Assembly (NCBI GenBank): GCA_039654915.1
Contig: CM077596.1
Coordinates: forward strand, 3,224,001-3,288,000
Direction: 5' to 3'
Origin: Aquilaria yunnanensis
Lineage: Eukaryota > Streptophyta > Magnoliopsida > Malvales > Thymelaeaceae
DNA: 64,000 bases
The notes under the pieces were generated by a model that was not told where the DNA came from, did not search any database, and saw only the letters and a program-made list of their open reading frames with translations. Each line of letters starts with the position of its first letter. Positions within the stretch are counted from its first letter, which is position 1. Below are positions 10,709 to 22,917 of this stretch, piece by piece. A program made the position numbers and the translations under genes.

Positions 10709-11305
10709 TGTTGAGTTTATGTCTCCCTAGTGGATTATTCATGCACTGGGATTTAATGCATATGACTCATGTATTAGGAATAATACATAGTGAAGTTCAT
10801 TTATTATGAAACCTTGAATAAAGATAAATGTGGAATATTCATTAAAGAGCATTTATGAGAGTAAGTTGAAGATTAAAAGAAGGTTCATGAATGGGCTTTG
10901 ATAAATGGTTCTAGAAACTTCCATGAGTACTATAAAAGGAGGAGGTCTTGGCCTCATTTGGCAGTTCAGGGAAAACAACTCTAAGAGTCTTCAGATATAG
11001 AAGCAAGGTGAGCTGTAAGTGTTTCAAGAACGTGCATAACTCTTGGGCTAGAATGATCTTCTAAGTTCAGAGATGGTGTACAAGGGATATCCTATTGGAT
11101 ATAAGGATTTGGTTTGGTATAAACTCTAGAGATATTTTCTTGTACTTGTTATTTTCTCTCATAGTAAAGGTGAAAACTCTGAGAGGATGTAGGCAATCTT
11201 TTGGCCGAACCTAGTTAAATTCTTATTTTCTTTTTTGCTCATTTATTTTTTTTTCTATCAAGATCTATTACTTGCGAGATGACTAAGAAATTTAATTTCC
11301 CAATA
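10709..11305 (+). repeat. Copia-1 5' LTR
   Basis: Begins TGTTGAGTTTATGTCTCC and ends in TTCCCAATA directly before the primer site. Matches 33555-34092 along its length (TAGTGGATTATTCAT, GAATAAAGATAAATGTG, TGGTTCTAGAAACTTCC). A TATA box (ACTATAAAAGGAGG) lies at about 10929-10942. Confidence 0.85.
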
Positions 11306-11306
11306 T

Positions 11307-11318
11307 TGGTATCGGAGC
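11307..11318 (+). other. Copia-1 primer-binding site
   Basis: TGGTATCGGAGC differs by one base from TGGTATCAGAGC, the initiator-Met tRNA primer site typical of plant copia elements. Confidence 0.8.
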
Positions 11319-11346
11319 TTGGCTTATTGATCATGGGTTATTCCTC

Positions 11347-12110
11347 ATGGTAAGTTTAAGCACTTTACAAGTTCGGGTGGAGCAATGTGATGGAAGAGGA
11401 AATTTCACTCTTTGGCAGAGAAGAGTGAAGGACATCCTAGTTCAACAAGGCATAGCAAAACTGTTGAAGGGAAGGGATGCGAAGCCAGAGAAGACTTCAG
11501 ATAAAGATTGGGAGGAGTTGGAGTTCAGGTGTGTTAGCACTATTAGGCTTTATATTGCTGAAAATATTATCAACAATGTTAGTGATATAGATTCTGCACT
11601 AGAGCTTTGGAAAAACTTGAGAAGCTTTATTTTGGGAAAGTTGTGCAAAAAAATGTTAATTTGAACCAACAACTTTACACGCTCAAGATGGAAGAAGGTG
11701 GGAATCTCATGGAGCACATGAACATGTTCAAAGGGTTGTTGAATCAACTAGCAAAGGTTGAAGTAAAGATTAAGAAAGAAGATCAAGCCTGTCTACTGTT
11801 ACCTTGTGTCCTAATTCATATAAAAATATTATCACCAGAATTGTGTATGGTAAAGATACGTTGAAGATTGAGGAGGTGGAATTGACTCTCTTGACACACA
11901 AGAAGAAAAGAAAAGCATATGATTCCCAAGCACTGTCTTTGTTTCTCATGAACAAAATCATAAGGAAAAATTAACTGCCCAAAGATCTAGTGAGCATAGT
12001 AGGTCTAAATCCAGAGGTAGGGGAAAGGGCAAGAAATGTTATAAGTAAAAGAGGTGGGAATCACACATTAAGCCGAATTGTCCATTATTGAAATAAAAGG
12101 TCAATAAGGA
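11347..12110 (+). pseudogene. Copia-1 gag remnant
   Basis: The first 105 codons (11347-11664) encode a copia gag N-terminus with FTLWQRRVKDILVQQG and KDWEELEFR. A frameshift near 11600-11640 moves the continuation into another frame (11607-11864: LYTLKMEEGGNLMEHMN, then LLNQLAKVEVKIKKEDQA), matching the UBN2/gag-polypeptide family of plant copia elements. Near 12030-12080 a CCHC zinc knuckle is recognisable (CYK...HIKPNCP) with a stop in place of its second cysteine. Further stops make it non-functional. Confidence 0.85.
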
Positions 12111-12224
12111 CATTGATGGTCAATAAGGGCGTTGATGGCTATTTGTCTAGTGTAGTAATGATGTCTTCAAATTTTGAAGAAATTCTTACAATCTCTAAAG
12201 GTAAATACACCTATTCTCAACATG

Positions 12225-12881
12225 ACTGGTAATGGCTGAAAGGGTCCCACCCTTCTAGCAGCCAAACTCCCACCTCAAAGTGAACACAATGGAACGGAGG
12301 TCCCTAGTCATCTACTTTAGTGTTAGAGGGACCCTAAAAAATACTTACTCCTATGTCGGGAAAGACCAGGCTGAGAAAGGGCCTATCTAACCTAAGTGCC
12401 ACTTCGGCAAATCCCCTGTAGGGACATCAGAAGTCACATATAAGCATAGCTTGGGGTGACCACCGACAAGGCTGTTGGGATTATGCTTAGGTGGTATATT
12501 AGAGCAAGCCTTTACCGACACCCACGAACTAGCTGGTAAAGTTGTCCTCAAAGTATACCCCCTGGATTTCTGGATATGGCTGGCCATGTAGCCTACCTCA
12601 CCCCTGGCAGTTCTAATGGCCTAACCCTATCCAACTCTATATATACCTTGGGTCACCCCAGGATAGAGGTAACTCTTGGCCCTACCCTTCCTTCCTGATG
12701 CTTCCAATCTTCCTACTTTCATAAACGCATAACTTAAGCATTGGAGGTTCCATCCCCAAAAGCACTTCGGGCATTCCCCCAAGCTACCATTTTCCATGTT
12801 GTCAGGCCACTCCCAGTAAGCCACCCATCATCTCAGACTTTCGATGAAGATGTCACACATTAAAGATGTGTCAGAGCACCA
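12225..12881 (+). repeat. Gypsy-1 5' LTR
   Basis: Starts near TGGTAATGGCTGAAAGGG and ends near TCAGAGCACCA. Matches 21543-22058 (CCACCTCAAAGTGAACACAA, AAGCCTTTACC/AAGCCTCTGTC) and 32694-32825 (CAGGCCACTCC, AGTAAGCCACCCATC). The primer site that should follow at about 12883-12900 is eroded, but TATAGGAACCC aligns with the Gypsy-2 site. Confidence 0.82.
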
Positions 12882-12959
12882 TTCAGTGCCCCTTTATAGG
12901 AACCCAAGTACAAGTTGCCATCGTGGAGAGTCTTAATTTGAAGGTAATGGGGTTCTAAA

Positions 12960-13470
12960 CCCTTAAACCACAACAAACACAGCCCTACCTCCAAAGACAA
13001 CTCTCCTTGAAGAAAAATGACTTGTGACTATCACTATGGGCTTCTTCTATGAATATCAGCGTTCTATAGTCGCTAAAATAACTCAAAAGTTAGAACAATG
13101 TCTAATATAGACAAGGTTTTCTAAAAGGGTAGCATCTTCGATAAATTCCTTAGAGCATGAATGTCGGTCCTCTCAAAAGAGCAAAAAGAACAATGTGCTT
13201 AAGATGAGTCATTAGTAGAGAACCTGCCCCTTTAAAGGGCGAAAGGATAGACATTCACAATAAAGAGAATGCCAGTCCCCATACCAGAGAAGTCATTCTC
13301 CATGATAGAGAAGCTACTCCTTATGCCAGAGGAATTACTTACCCAAAAGGTGACATTACTTTTTAATGTTAGATAATTGTGAGTAGGGTGAAAAGGGGTC
13401 TACCACGGATCTAATGGGAAAACTCCTAGAAAGATTGGATTTAGTGGAGAAACAAGTCTTCAAAAAGCCT
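12960..13470 (+). pseudogene. Gypsy-1 gag N-terminal region, decayed
   Basis: By position and patchy similarity (a lysine- and serine-rich region followed by GLLERLDLVEKQVFKKP-like codons near 13415-13470) this corresponds to the disordered N-terminus of Gypsy-2 gag. No open frame remains. Confidence 0.5.
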
Positions 13471-13472
13471 AT

Positions 13473-14330
13473 TTGGTCATATCCCAAGCTTCGATGTTTG
13501 ATAAGTCACTACTCATCCTTGTTATAGTTGAATCGCCAATGGCAAGTAATTTCCGGGCAACTCAACTTGAGACTTATGATGGCCGAACTGACCCACAGGT
13601 GCATCTCATTAAGTGTAGGAGGAGCATGATACAGCATGTGGCCGATAAGGCCACCCTCTGCAAATGCTTTATGGTCAGTCTCTTCGAGCCTGCTATAGTA
13701 TGGTACAATTCACTAGTAACAAGGTTCATCTTCAGATTCCAAGAACTCTCTATAGTTTTCACTCAACAGTTCATCGGTAGCTGCCCAATGGCGATGATGG
13801 CTATACGGATTTTTTACATCACATAAAAAAATGGTAAAACCATTAGAGACTATGTCGAGAGGTTCAATCGGGAAGCTCAAAATGTCCCTATCTTTTATCT
13901 TGAGATTTGAATATTGGTCATGATCCGGGGACTTCAAAAAGACTCATAGTTATTCTACCGAAAGGCCGAACAACACATGATAGTCGAAGAACTTTATATG
14001 AGATGACCCTAAGGACTAAAATATGAGAGTCAGATGTTTAAGGCACCAATGAGTCCACCTCGGTACTGGGGGAGGGCAATGGCCGACCCCAAAAAAATCG
14101 AGGAAATAAACAACAATCTTTCACTTCCTTAAATATTTCAAAGACTAAAGTTTTGAGGTCCCTTGAGAAACAAGGAGTAGCGATCAAACATCCAAAACCA
14201 ATTACTTTAAACAACCAGAAGAATAAAAAAAGGTACTGTTAGTTCCACAAGGACCTTGGCCATGACACGGAAGATTGCTTTCCGTTGAGAAAATACATAG
14301 AGTCACTGATCAAGCAAGGCTAGCTATATA
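13473..14330 (+). pseudogene. Gypsy-1 gag core and zinc knuckle, decayed
   Basis: The open stretch 13473-13826 carries the gag core: LETYDGRTDPQVHLIK, LCKCFMVSLFEPA, WYNSL and FTQQFIGS, each with a counterpart in Gypsy-2. After a stop at about 13824 similarity continues in pieces (DYVERFNREAQ-like, 13850). A CCHC-type knuckle with GHDTEDCF lies near 14260-14290. That knuckle is in frame here, whereas in Gypsy-2 it is shifted by one base. Retrotrans_gag family; many stops. Confidence 0.82.
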
Positions 14331-14524
14331 GATATATCCAACTACCTTTCTCGAAGTCTTATAATCAAAAGTATGATGAAAGGAGATGTAATGATTAAGA
14401 ATAAGATTACGACCATCACCGAAGCAACAGAAGCCCCTGAAGACAACTTCCAGTTGGGGTCATTCAAACAACCACTACCAGAATACTATTGTCGAAAAGG
14501 AAAAGGAATGAATAAGAGATCACC

Positions 14525-17500
14525 TTGATGAAGCATGACAGTCTAGCGAACAAGCTGCCTCAGCATGATAGATCACTTGTTCTGTTTCCATATGACAAAC
14601 CTTTTCTGACTAAAGCTTGGATCAGAAACTGGGATGTGAAATGGGTTCTTTGTAATGCTATCTTTAACGCTAATGTCCTTTTTGCACATTTGCCCCTAAG
14701 CTTGGGGATTCTGGATGAAAAATTTAAACCGATGTTATTGCTAGCCTTCGGTGTATGCCCCGGAAAACTCCTTGTACTTGGATGGATTAACTTACCTTTA
14801 ATGTTTAAAAGGAGCTCAGTGAAGCATGGTAGTGAACTCTTTGCTTCAACATTAACAAGATTCATAGTCATTGATGTCCTATCCCTATATAATGCCATTC
14901 TTAGAAGGCTGATGCAGGGAAACCTCCCCTTGGGTCAGACGTGAGGTATTTGAAACTAACTTTTGAGACTAAGGAAGGAAATACGAACATCTACATTGAC
15001 CAAGCTAAGGTTAGAAAACTGTTCGTCAAAGCATGACAAGCACCTGGAAAGATCCACACCCAAACTTTAGGAAAAGCTACCTAAGAAAAAAAGATGAACC
15101 ACTAAACAAGGACAAGGACAACTGGGAAGGAGTCGAAACTAAAAGCTTAGAATTGGTCCCAAGCCGAAGTACTCAAATTGGGAAGCATATGCCCAAGAGG
15201 AAAAGACCTAACTTGTATTTTTCTTGCTTTCAAATAAAGATTTGTTCACATACTTGCCGAAGGACATGCCTGGCATAAGTTCGAACATAATACAGCATAG
15301 TTTTAGGGTAAATCCTTACATGTGGCCTATTTGTCCGAAAAAGCATAACTTCACTCCAAACAAAAAGGACTTCATAAAAAATCAAATACAATGACTCTTA
15401 GACGCAGGGGCAATAAGGGAAGTGAAATACCAAGATTGTCTAAGCAACATAGTCATAGCCACTAAGAAAAAGAGTGATAAACTTTGGATGTGCATAAATT
15501 TCATCAAAGGAAATGACACTTGGCCAAAGGACTCATATCCTCTGTTTTCGATTGATTGGCTCATGGACTACACAACCAAATATAGGACATTGAGTTTCCT
15601 AGATGCCTTCAGCGGATACCATCAAATTTGAATAGACCCTTTTGATGAGGAAAAGAAATTCTCATAATCGGTAAAAGGACTTTCTATTATGTGCGAATGC
15701 CCTAAGAATATAGGTGCAACATACTAACACCTGATGGATAAAGTGTTCATAAAAAAATCAAAAGAAATGTGGAGGTATATGTTAATCACATGATCGTCAA
15801 AAGCAAGCACTCAGATGACCACATTGAAAACTTGAAGGAAACCTTCCAACAATTGAAGTTTTTTAGAACATGGCTTAACTCGGAAAAGTGAATGTTTGAA
15901 GTAAAGACGAGGAAGTTTGTTGGATTCATGGTCTCTGAGTAAGGCATAGATGCCAACCTAGAAAAGATCAAAGTTCTCCGAACTATCAAAGACCTATAAA
16001 GGCTCATGGGTAGAATAATGGAGCCTAGTTGATTCATATCTCGGTATGGCAACCTATGTCGCCCATTCTTCAAGATGTCGACTAAGGCATCCAAGGAGAA
16101 TGCTACTATTAGCGGGAAGCAGTCATGTTGGATGAATAAACACTTGGATGCTTGGGAAAAGCTAAAGGATTACCTGAAAAAAGTTACCAATACTTTAACA
16201 ACCAAAGGAAGATGAACCCTTCATATTGTACCTTACAGTAAGCAAAAAAGTCGTAAGCTCAATTCTTGTTCACAAAGAAGATAACAGACAATAATGGCCC
16301 ATTTACTACGTTTGCAAATCCTTGCACGACACTGAAGTAGGATCTCCAATCCAACAAAAGGCCATCTATGCTCTAGTGCTTGTAGGAAGAAGACTTCAAA
16401 CATATGTCCAAGGGCACACCATTATCATCCGAAGTAACCTTCCCTTGAGAGACATCATGAAAAGGGTCAATCATTCGGGCAACTTGTCTAATTTTGTATA
16501 GAGCTCAGAGAATATGATATCGTATATGTGCAAAGAAAAGCAATAAAGGTATAGACCTTGGATGACTTCATCACTGAATTTGCCAAAAATGTGGAAGGAG
16601 TTGAGTCCTTAGGAAAAAAAAAAGCTGAAATGGTCTTTTTTTATGGACGGAGTCTTTGACATATAGCACCAATGGGCTAGTGTCATTCTTCGAGGTCTCG
16701 AAAGCATGGAAACAACTAACTCTATCAAGTTTAGATTTCACATAACAAATAATGTGGCTAAATATGAGGCAATGATAGTTGGCCTAGAGGTAGCAAAGAA
16801 GATTGGAATTCAATCCCTCCAGGCTTGTAGTGACTCTTAATTGCAGTTTAGCAGTTGAAAGAAGAATAGGAGGTCAAAGAACTAAAAATAAGGAAATACT
16901 TCGATCCTATAAATGAATAGATTTAAAAAATTTTGCTGGTCCAAATTGAGAAAGTACTTTGGAAAGAAAACACCAAAACAGTCACGTTGGCAAAATATCT
17001 TGAACATACTGAAGTCTGTCCCTCCCCGAGCATTATAACAATTGCAATCTTAACCATAGAAAAGGGTTTGAGAACACCTCTAAGAGATTATCTGGCGGAA
17101 GGATGATTGCCTTCACACCCTCGGGAGGCGGCAAGAATAAGGTAAAGATCAGGAAGGTACTGCCTGATCGAAGAAGAACTATATTGACAAGGGTATTTTA
17201 GTCCCCTTAAAAAATGTGAAGAAGAGGTGGATGCAAAAACAATCTTAAAAGAGGTCAACAAATAAATGTTTGGCTCCCAAATTGGCATATATACTTTGTC
17301 CAGAGTACTCCAATGCCAAGGTTACTTTTGGCTCACTTTTTAATGAGATGCCCCAAAGGCACTCCCTGGTATAGAAGGTATCATCTGAAGTCATCAACTC
17401 AACAAGTTACTCTTGTTCCTTTGCCATTTAAGGGATTGGTTTGGTTGCTTCCTTACCCACAACCCCTAAAAGGGCGAATTACTACATAGTCACAGTAGAT

Positions 17501-18225
17501 TTGAAAAAGACATTTGAAATTTTTTTTTGGAAAAACATCATCTACTGGTAGGATGCCTGAAGGTGCTAGTAGCGAATAATGGCATTTAGTTCATTGATAA
17601 AAGGCTCTAAGAATTCACAACCAACATCCCCATAAAATACATTTTCCCCTAATACTTCACCTCTAAAGCAATAAGCAGACGAAGTTATCCACCCAAACTC
17701 TAAAAGATGATTGGAAAATTGGTTGTGGGAAGCCAAAGGAAAATGGCCAGGAGAATTACCAAGTGTGTTGTAGAGTTACCAAACAAACCCCAGAAGAGGC
17801 CACAAAAGAAACCCCCATTTCCTTTATAGTTAGAACTGAAGCATTGATACCTATCGAGGTGGTCCACCCTTCATTTATGGTTTAGATCTTCGATCAAGAA
17901 AAGAATGAGATTAACTTAAAATCCAAACTACACATGATCGAAGAACATGGAGAAATGGTAGAACTATGAATAAGAGTTTTTCAGCAAAGAATAGTTGTAA
18001 CAACAAATCAAAAGGTAAAACCTAAGGGAATAAAAGTAGGTGACCTAATACATCAAAATGCCAAAGTGGAACCTCAGTAACCCTCCCATGGTGTACTTCA
18101 AGCCAACAGGGAAAGTCCCTATCTCATCACCAAAGAAGTAAGACCTAGAGTTTACAAACTGTAAGACAGTGGTGGATTTGAGTTAAAAAACACCTGGCAC
18201 ACAGATATACTGAACTGTACAACCT
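14525..18225 (+). pseudogene. Gypsy-1 pol remnant: protease, RT, two RNase H domains, integrase
   Basis: Protease-like region 14525-14944 (NWDVKWVLCNAIFNANVLF) without the catalytic Asp-Ser/Thr-Gly. RT from about 15380: WMCINF, KDSYPLFSIDWL and SFLDAFSGYHQI; the active site near 15776 reads YVNHM instead of YVDDM. Gypsy RNase H follows to about 16560, then a second RNase H near 16630-16860 (FMDGV, YEAMIVGL). Integrase remnants run from about 17080 to 18220 (GKWPGELPSVL near 17740). Stops and frameshifts occur throughout. The order is that of the Tat lineage, and the sequence is a diverged sibling of Gypsy-2. Confidence 0.85.
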
Positions 18226-18604
18226 CAGTAAAGGAGTAAGGACAAGGACTCTAAAAATAAGAGTTTGCAAAAAATAACTGGAAGAATGTTACCTCAGTAA
18301 AAAGAAAGTAGACACACGTTAGCCGATGTAAGGACTCTAAAAATAAGAGTTAAAAAAAAAAAGAACTGGAAGAATATTACTGCAGTAAAAACAAAGTAGA
18401 CACGCATTAGCCAAGATGTTGTTAAAATTCCAAATAAAGTTTAGAATGAATGCAGAAGTTCAAGTGAACGCGCTCATAAAAAATCATAAATAAGACATGT
18501 TGTCTAGAAAAAAGATTAAATAAAGAAAGGAGATTAAAATGAAACTATACTTCATTACCAATGAAGAAAATTTACAAGGGAAATAAAAAGAAGAGCCTAG
18601 GAGA

Positions 18605-20935
18605 CTACTTTGGTTGCTCCTCATAAGCATTTTCTTCTTCACCCCCTTTCTTGCTATCCCCATGATCATTAGATGCCAATGTTCTTAAATATTCCCTCTT
18701 GGACCAGGAGTCATCGTTTGGGATATTGAAGGTATTCAAGAAGAAAATATCAAGATCGGGATACTGGCTAAGTATTTGATGACAAGCCAAGTAGAAACCA
18801 TTTTGATTTGTCCTCTTGGCCATTCTTTCGGCCTCTTCCTTTTCCTTCAAAAGATTATCCCTCTCCTTCTTTGATTTATTGTGGAATTCTTCATTTTCTT
18901 AATGTCCTCATAGAGCTTTTGCTTTTCGTTAAGTATGTCCACAACTTGAGAGGCCAGATCACTCTTTTCTTTTTGAAGGGCTTTGCACTCCAAAGTATAT
19001 GCCAGAAGCCAATGGCCAAGATTCAGGATCTTGGAGGTGAAATCCTTAGTTAACATATTCACGCACTTGGATATTTCCTGGCAAACTGAAGAAAGCTCCT
19101 ATTTAGTGATCTTCTTCTTCTGGCCCAACTTGAAGCAAACACTAGCAAGGGTTGACTTCATCTTCTCCAAATTCTCCTTCATATTGGAGCAAGTTTTAGT
19201 TTGCTTAGCAGAACAGGCCTGGAACAGTCGAGACATGACCAACATTTAAAGAAAATATACTTCAGTTAAAATAACAAAATAGGATGTAAAAATGGAAAAG
19301 AGAAGGGAGAAAATATTACCTTGGTTGAAAGCTCTATAGGCTTGGCTGCTATAATCTCTTCATTCAGACACAAGTCCATCAGAGTCTAGAAAGTGTCATT
19401 AGTTATAATACCTCTCGCCATTTGGGGAAATATTCCCTGGCAATCCTTAGAGAACGATTCTGTGTCCTTCATGAACCTCCAAAATGGTTCCCTGGGGACT
19501 TTGCCTAGAGAAATCCAGGTGTTCCTTCACTGATTCTTGCATTCATAGTCAGCTACCTAGTAAAGCTGTGGCATTTCACCTACATCATCATGCTAAAAGT
19601 TTTGTAACATTGTTAGTCCCCAACTAGTCATCTATAAATCTTACTATATCAAACAAGCAAAAACTTATAAATGAAAAGTCAAGGACCAAACCTGACAGGG
19701 GAGCTTCAGCAAAAGGAACCTCCTCAGTGTTGCTGACATCATGGACTTGGGAAGGGACCAATTTTTCCTTTTCCCGTCGCTTCCTTCCTAACCCTTCATT
19801 TTTTAGGACTTGAATGATGGAGCTGAAGGACTTAATAGCAATTCTGAGACTCAATAAAGTCTCTGAAAGCCCAACTTCTGCTGGCTCTTAGGGGAGGAAC
19901 GTCGTCGACCTTGGGAACGGAGGAACGAATCTCCTTAGCCTTTTTCAAGCTTGGCTCCCCAATGTCCCTCTTTGGCTTCTTTCTATTACGGGCATTTTCC
20001 CTTTATTCCTTGTGTTTTCTTGCCTGATCCAAGAATATCTTTTTGTAGAAGCTAGCTGAACGATCACCCATACATACGTAGAATAAGAAAGTTCCTTTTG
20101 AATAAGTAACACTAAAAGGGACTTTGCCTTATTCAAGGTAGGCTTCAGAAAATAGAGGTCGGCCAGATGTTCTTTCACCACCCCAAGCTGCCTCAAATCC
20201 TCCTTTGTTATCAAGTTCCACTTGATCAGGGTAGGTTAGGTGTCACATACAATCAGGGGATCAGCCGAGTTTGCCATTTGCCAAATACGAGCATTAAAGT
20301 TGTTGAAACTCACTTTCTAGTCCTTAGTTAAGAGTTTTGATGCATCCTTAACGTCAACTACCAAAGGCCTAGACATTCACTTTTCTGATATACCTCAGGA
20401 CTTTCAACATTTCCATGAAGAAATACTTTTTCTGCCAATTATTCTAGCTATCCTTTGGGGTGAATATGTAAGTAAATTTTTTTGCTCCCTATGCCCTAAG
20501 GTAACAAGTAATAAAAAGAGGTAAAGGGCAAAGTTTGTAATATTGCATAAACAAAAGAAAATGAAGATCAATCTTGAAAATGCTACACATGCAGAGGAAG
20601 GCGTTGAAATAAGCATATGAGTTTGGAGGAATGTGGTTGATTGCTATCCCTTGGAACTTCTAAAAATCTGAGACCATCTAAGAAGGAGAATATCAGAGCC
20701 TGACCTTGAGTTAAGTCTTGAAGACTATAATTTCATCATCCCAAGAATGGTAACTCAGCTCCTCCTTCTCCGATAGCTGAAATACTACATACGAGGGGAG
20801 GCAGTACTTCATGCGCTTCTTCTACATCTTTTCCAGAATTACACAACTTAGGTGTGTGTCCATAGAACTCTAACCTTCTTCGGCGTTATTAAGAGTCATG
20901 ACCTCAAAACATTGGGGATGGGAAGCCATGACACT
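18605..20935 (-). pseudogene. Gypsy-1 antisense gene, decayed
   Basis: Opposite-strand gene between integrase and the 3' LTR, homologous to the Gypsy-2 gene at 28724-31132. Pieces matching Gypsy-2 are LRQLGVVKEHLADL (near 20160-20190), a stretch like AYFNAFLCMC...IFKIDLHF (near 20540-20610), a coiled-coil tail (SDLASQVVDILNEKQKLYED, 18900-18970) and FYLACHQILSQYPDLDIFFL (18735-18795; Gypsy-2 has FCLARHQVLQRFPDLDLSLL). Stops and shifts abolish the frame. Family: 'putative gypsy-type transposon' (transposase_28-like) with a coiled-coil C-terminus. Confidence 0.75.
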
Positions 20936-21207
20936 AACCTTGGTCACCCAAAGGTTCTACCTTGGCTATGAAAAGAATAGGTTCCCAAACAGAAGAAAAA
21001 CCTAAACACCTATCACCTACTTGAAAAATTGACAACGATTGAACCGAATCAATGGACCCACATAAAAAAGTCGATAATATTAGGCGCACTGCTGTAAAAC
21101 CTTTCACCAGAAGAAAAAGGAACTGAAGAGTGAAGAGAGAGCTTGAGAGCAATAGAGAACAAGAGAAAGAAAATGAAGTAGAAGTAAGAAACTTATGCTC
21201 AAAATGA

Positions 21208-21218
21208 GGTATATATAG
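21208..21218 (-). promoter_or_regulatory. TATA box of the Gypsy-1 antisense gene
   Basis: CTATATATACC on the minus strand, about 275 bp above the probable start near 20935 and about 330 bp before the 3' LTR. Gypsy-2 (31384-31394) and Gypsy-3 (53414-53426) have a TATA box at the matching place. Confidence 0.6.
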
Positions 21219-21530
21219 CCCGAACGAGGTAGTAAAATGGTTGCAATAATGATAGCTCATTAATGACCAAATTGGCCCTTTAAGCCGAAGTGACACGTTG
21301 GGCAAAAGATGACCAACAACATGGTGATACATGTCCCTCAAAACTTGGATCAAGGGCATACCTCTGTGTTTAAAGTAATTGATGAGACATTAGATCAATC
21401 ATGATGGCACAAGAATTTGAGGAGTAGTGGATAATGTATATGACATTCAAAAATTACCCAAGAAGCTAAAAATTCTCAAAAATTTAGGATGTTTGCAGTC
21501 CATGTTAAGGTCTCAAATGACATCGGCCTC

Positions 21531-21542
21531 ATTTAGGGGGCA
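21531..21542 (+). other. Gypsy-1 polypurine tract
   Basis: ATTTAGGGGGCA immediately before the 3' LTR start TGTGATGGCC, in the position of a plus-strand primer. Confidence 0.65.
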
Positions 21543-22058
21543 TGTGATGGCCAAAGGGCTACTGCTCTTATAATGGCCAAAGTCCCACCTCAAAGTGAAC
21601 ACAACCAAAGGGACGTCCCTTTTCATTTACTTTAGTGTCGGAGGGACCCTTGCTTACTCATTTGTCAGGAAATACCAAGTCGATAGAGGGCCTATCAGAT
21701 CTAAATGTCACTTTGGAAAATCCCCGCAGGGACCTTGGAAGTCACACGTAGGCATAGCTAGGGGCGACCGCTGACAAGGCCATTGGGGCTGTGCTTAGGT
21801 GGCATGTCAGAACAAGCCTCTGTCAGCACCCCCAAGTTAGTTAGAAGAGCCATCCTTAGAGTACGACTTCTGGATTTCTGGATCCTGCTGGCCACATAGC
21901 CTACCTCATCCCTGGTAGGCCCAACAGCCCAAACTCGCTTAGTCCTATATATACCCTAGGTCTTCTTAGGATAGAGGTAACTTTTGGCTCTTTCTTTCTA
22001 GTACTTTCATTCTCCCTACTCTCACAAACACCTAACTCGAGCATCAAAGGTTCCCTAC
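21543..22058 (+). repeat. Gypsy-1 3' LTR, left part (interrupted by Gypsy-2)
   Basis: Matches the first about 500 bp of 12225-12881. It stops at TTCCCTAC (22058), where Gypsy-2 begins. The remainder resumes at 32694. Confidence 0.88.
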
Positions 22059-22917
22059 TAATAGCCGAATGGCTTTCGCCTCTCCCAGTACGTACTTCCC
22101 GCCGAAGTTGTGTTCGGGAAGCCTGGCGTAGCCCGAAAAGAAGTACTGTCATTGACCTCGGCAGGAGTGAAGTCGAGCACCATGAAGTCAGGACTTCGGC
22201 TAATACGCTAGGAAATCCAAAGGTATTGCAGGCTCCTTCGAGGGACCAAACGGATCGTCTTCGGGACAGAGGCCTAGCCCTTACAAGCAGGAGAGAATCC
22301 TCCGAAAGCAGAACCACCGAACTAAAGGACTCCTCGAACTACGAGCATAACTCCTGAAGAAGGGCATCCATACCAAAGGACGACCTCGCCCAGAGGACTT
22401 CGGGAGTACGGCATGAGCATTTAAGGAGCCTCTGACATGTCGCCCACAGACGTTACATGCCGCCCCAAACGGCGGTTGGACACGCCGACGCCGTTCAGGT
22501 CTTGTCACGACCTGTCTCTATTCAAGGTTCAAGGAGCCTACCACCGGCTACTTGTCCCCTACGCCCAGAAACTTAGAAAACATCCGACCGAACACGTGTC
22601 GTCATCTAAACGGGCTGGGCACTCCTATAAATACCAGGGAACAGACCCTGGCAAACGGTTCGACTCCTCCTCCTTGAGAAAACACAAAGAGGCAAGGCCA
22701 CTAAACTTCCTAGTGCTCCCCCTCTTTCACTTCTCAGGACATTGATTAGGGCGTCGGAGGCTCCTCCCCGGAAAAACACCCCGGGGACCTCCTAACCCTC
22801 TTTTCTTAGTATTTTCAGGCACACTCCCCTGGGAAATTTGAGCTCCAGACGTTCTCCCCCTCAGGAAGTCTCTCCCAGAGTCACAATGTCTTCCGACGAA
22901 GATGCCGCCGGGCATCA
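22059..22917 (+). repeat. Gypsy-2 5' LTR
   Basis: 859 bp, ending GCCGGGCATCA. Its first bases (TAATAGCCGAATGG) lack the TGTGAT start kept in the 3' LTR. A TATA box (CCTATAAATACC) lies at 22624-22635. The last 32 bp contain an ATG (22886) in frame with gag, so coding sequence appears to begin inside the LTR. Confidence 0.93.
22624..22635 (+). promoter_or_regulatory. TATA box in the Gypsy-2 5' LTR
   Basis: CCTATAAATACC, about 260 bp before the gag ATG. The identical box is in the 3' LTR at about 32400-32411. Likely promoter of the genomic RNA. Confidence 0.75.

Noticed and set aside
22059..22745. ORFs on both strands of the Gypsy-2 LTR
   Set aside because: The LTR is non-coding apart from the last bases leading into gag; the ORFs do not match any protein family.
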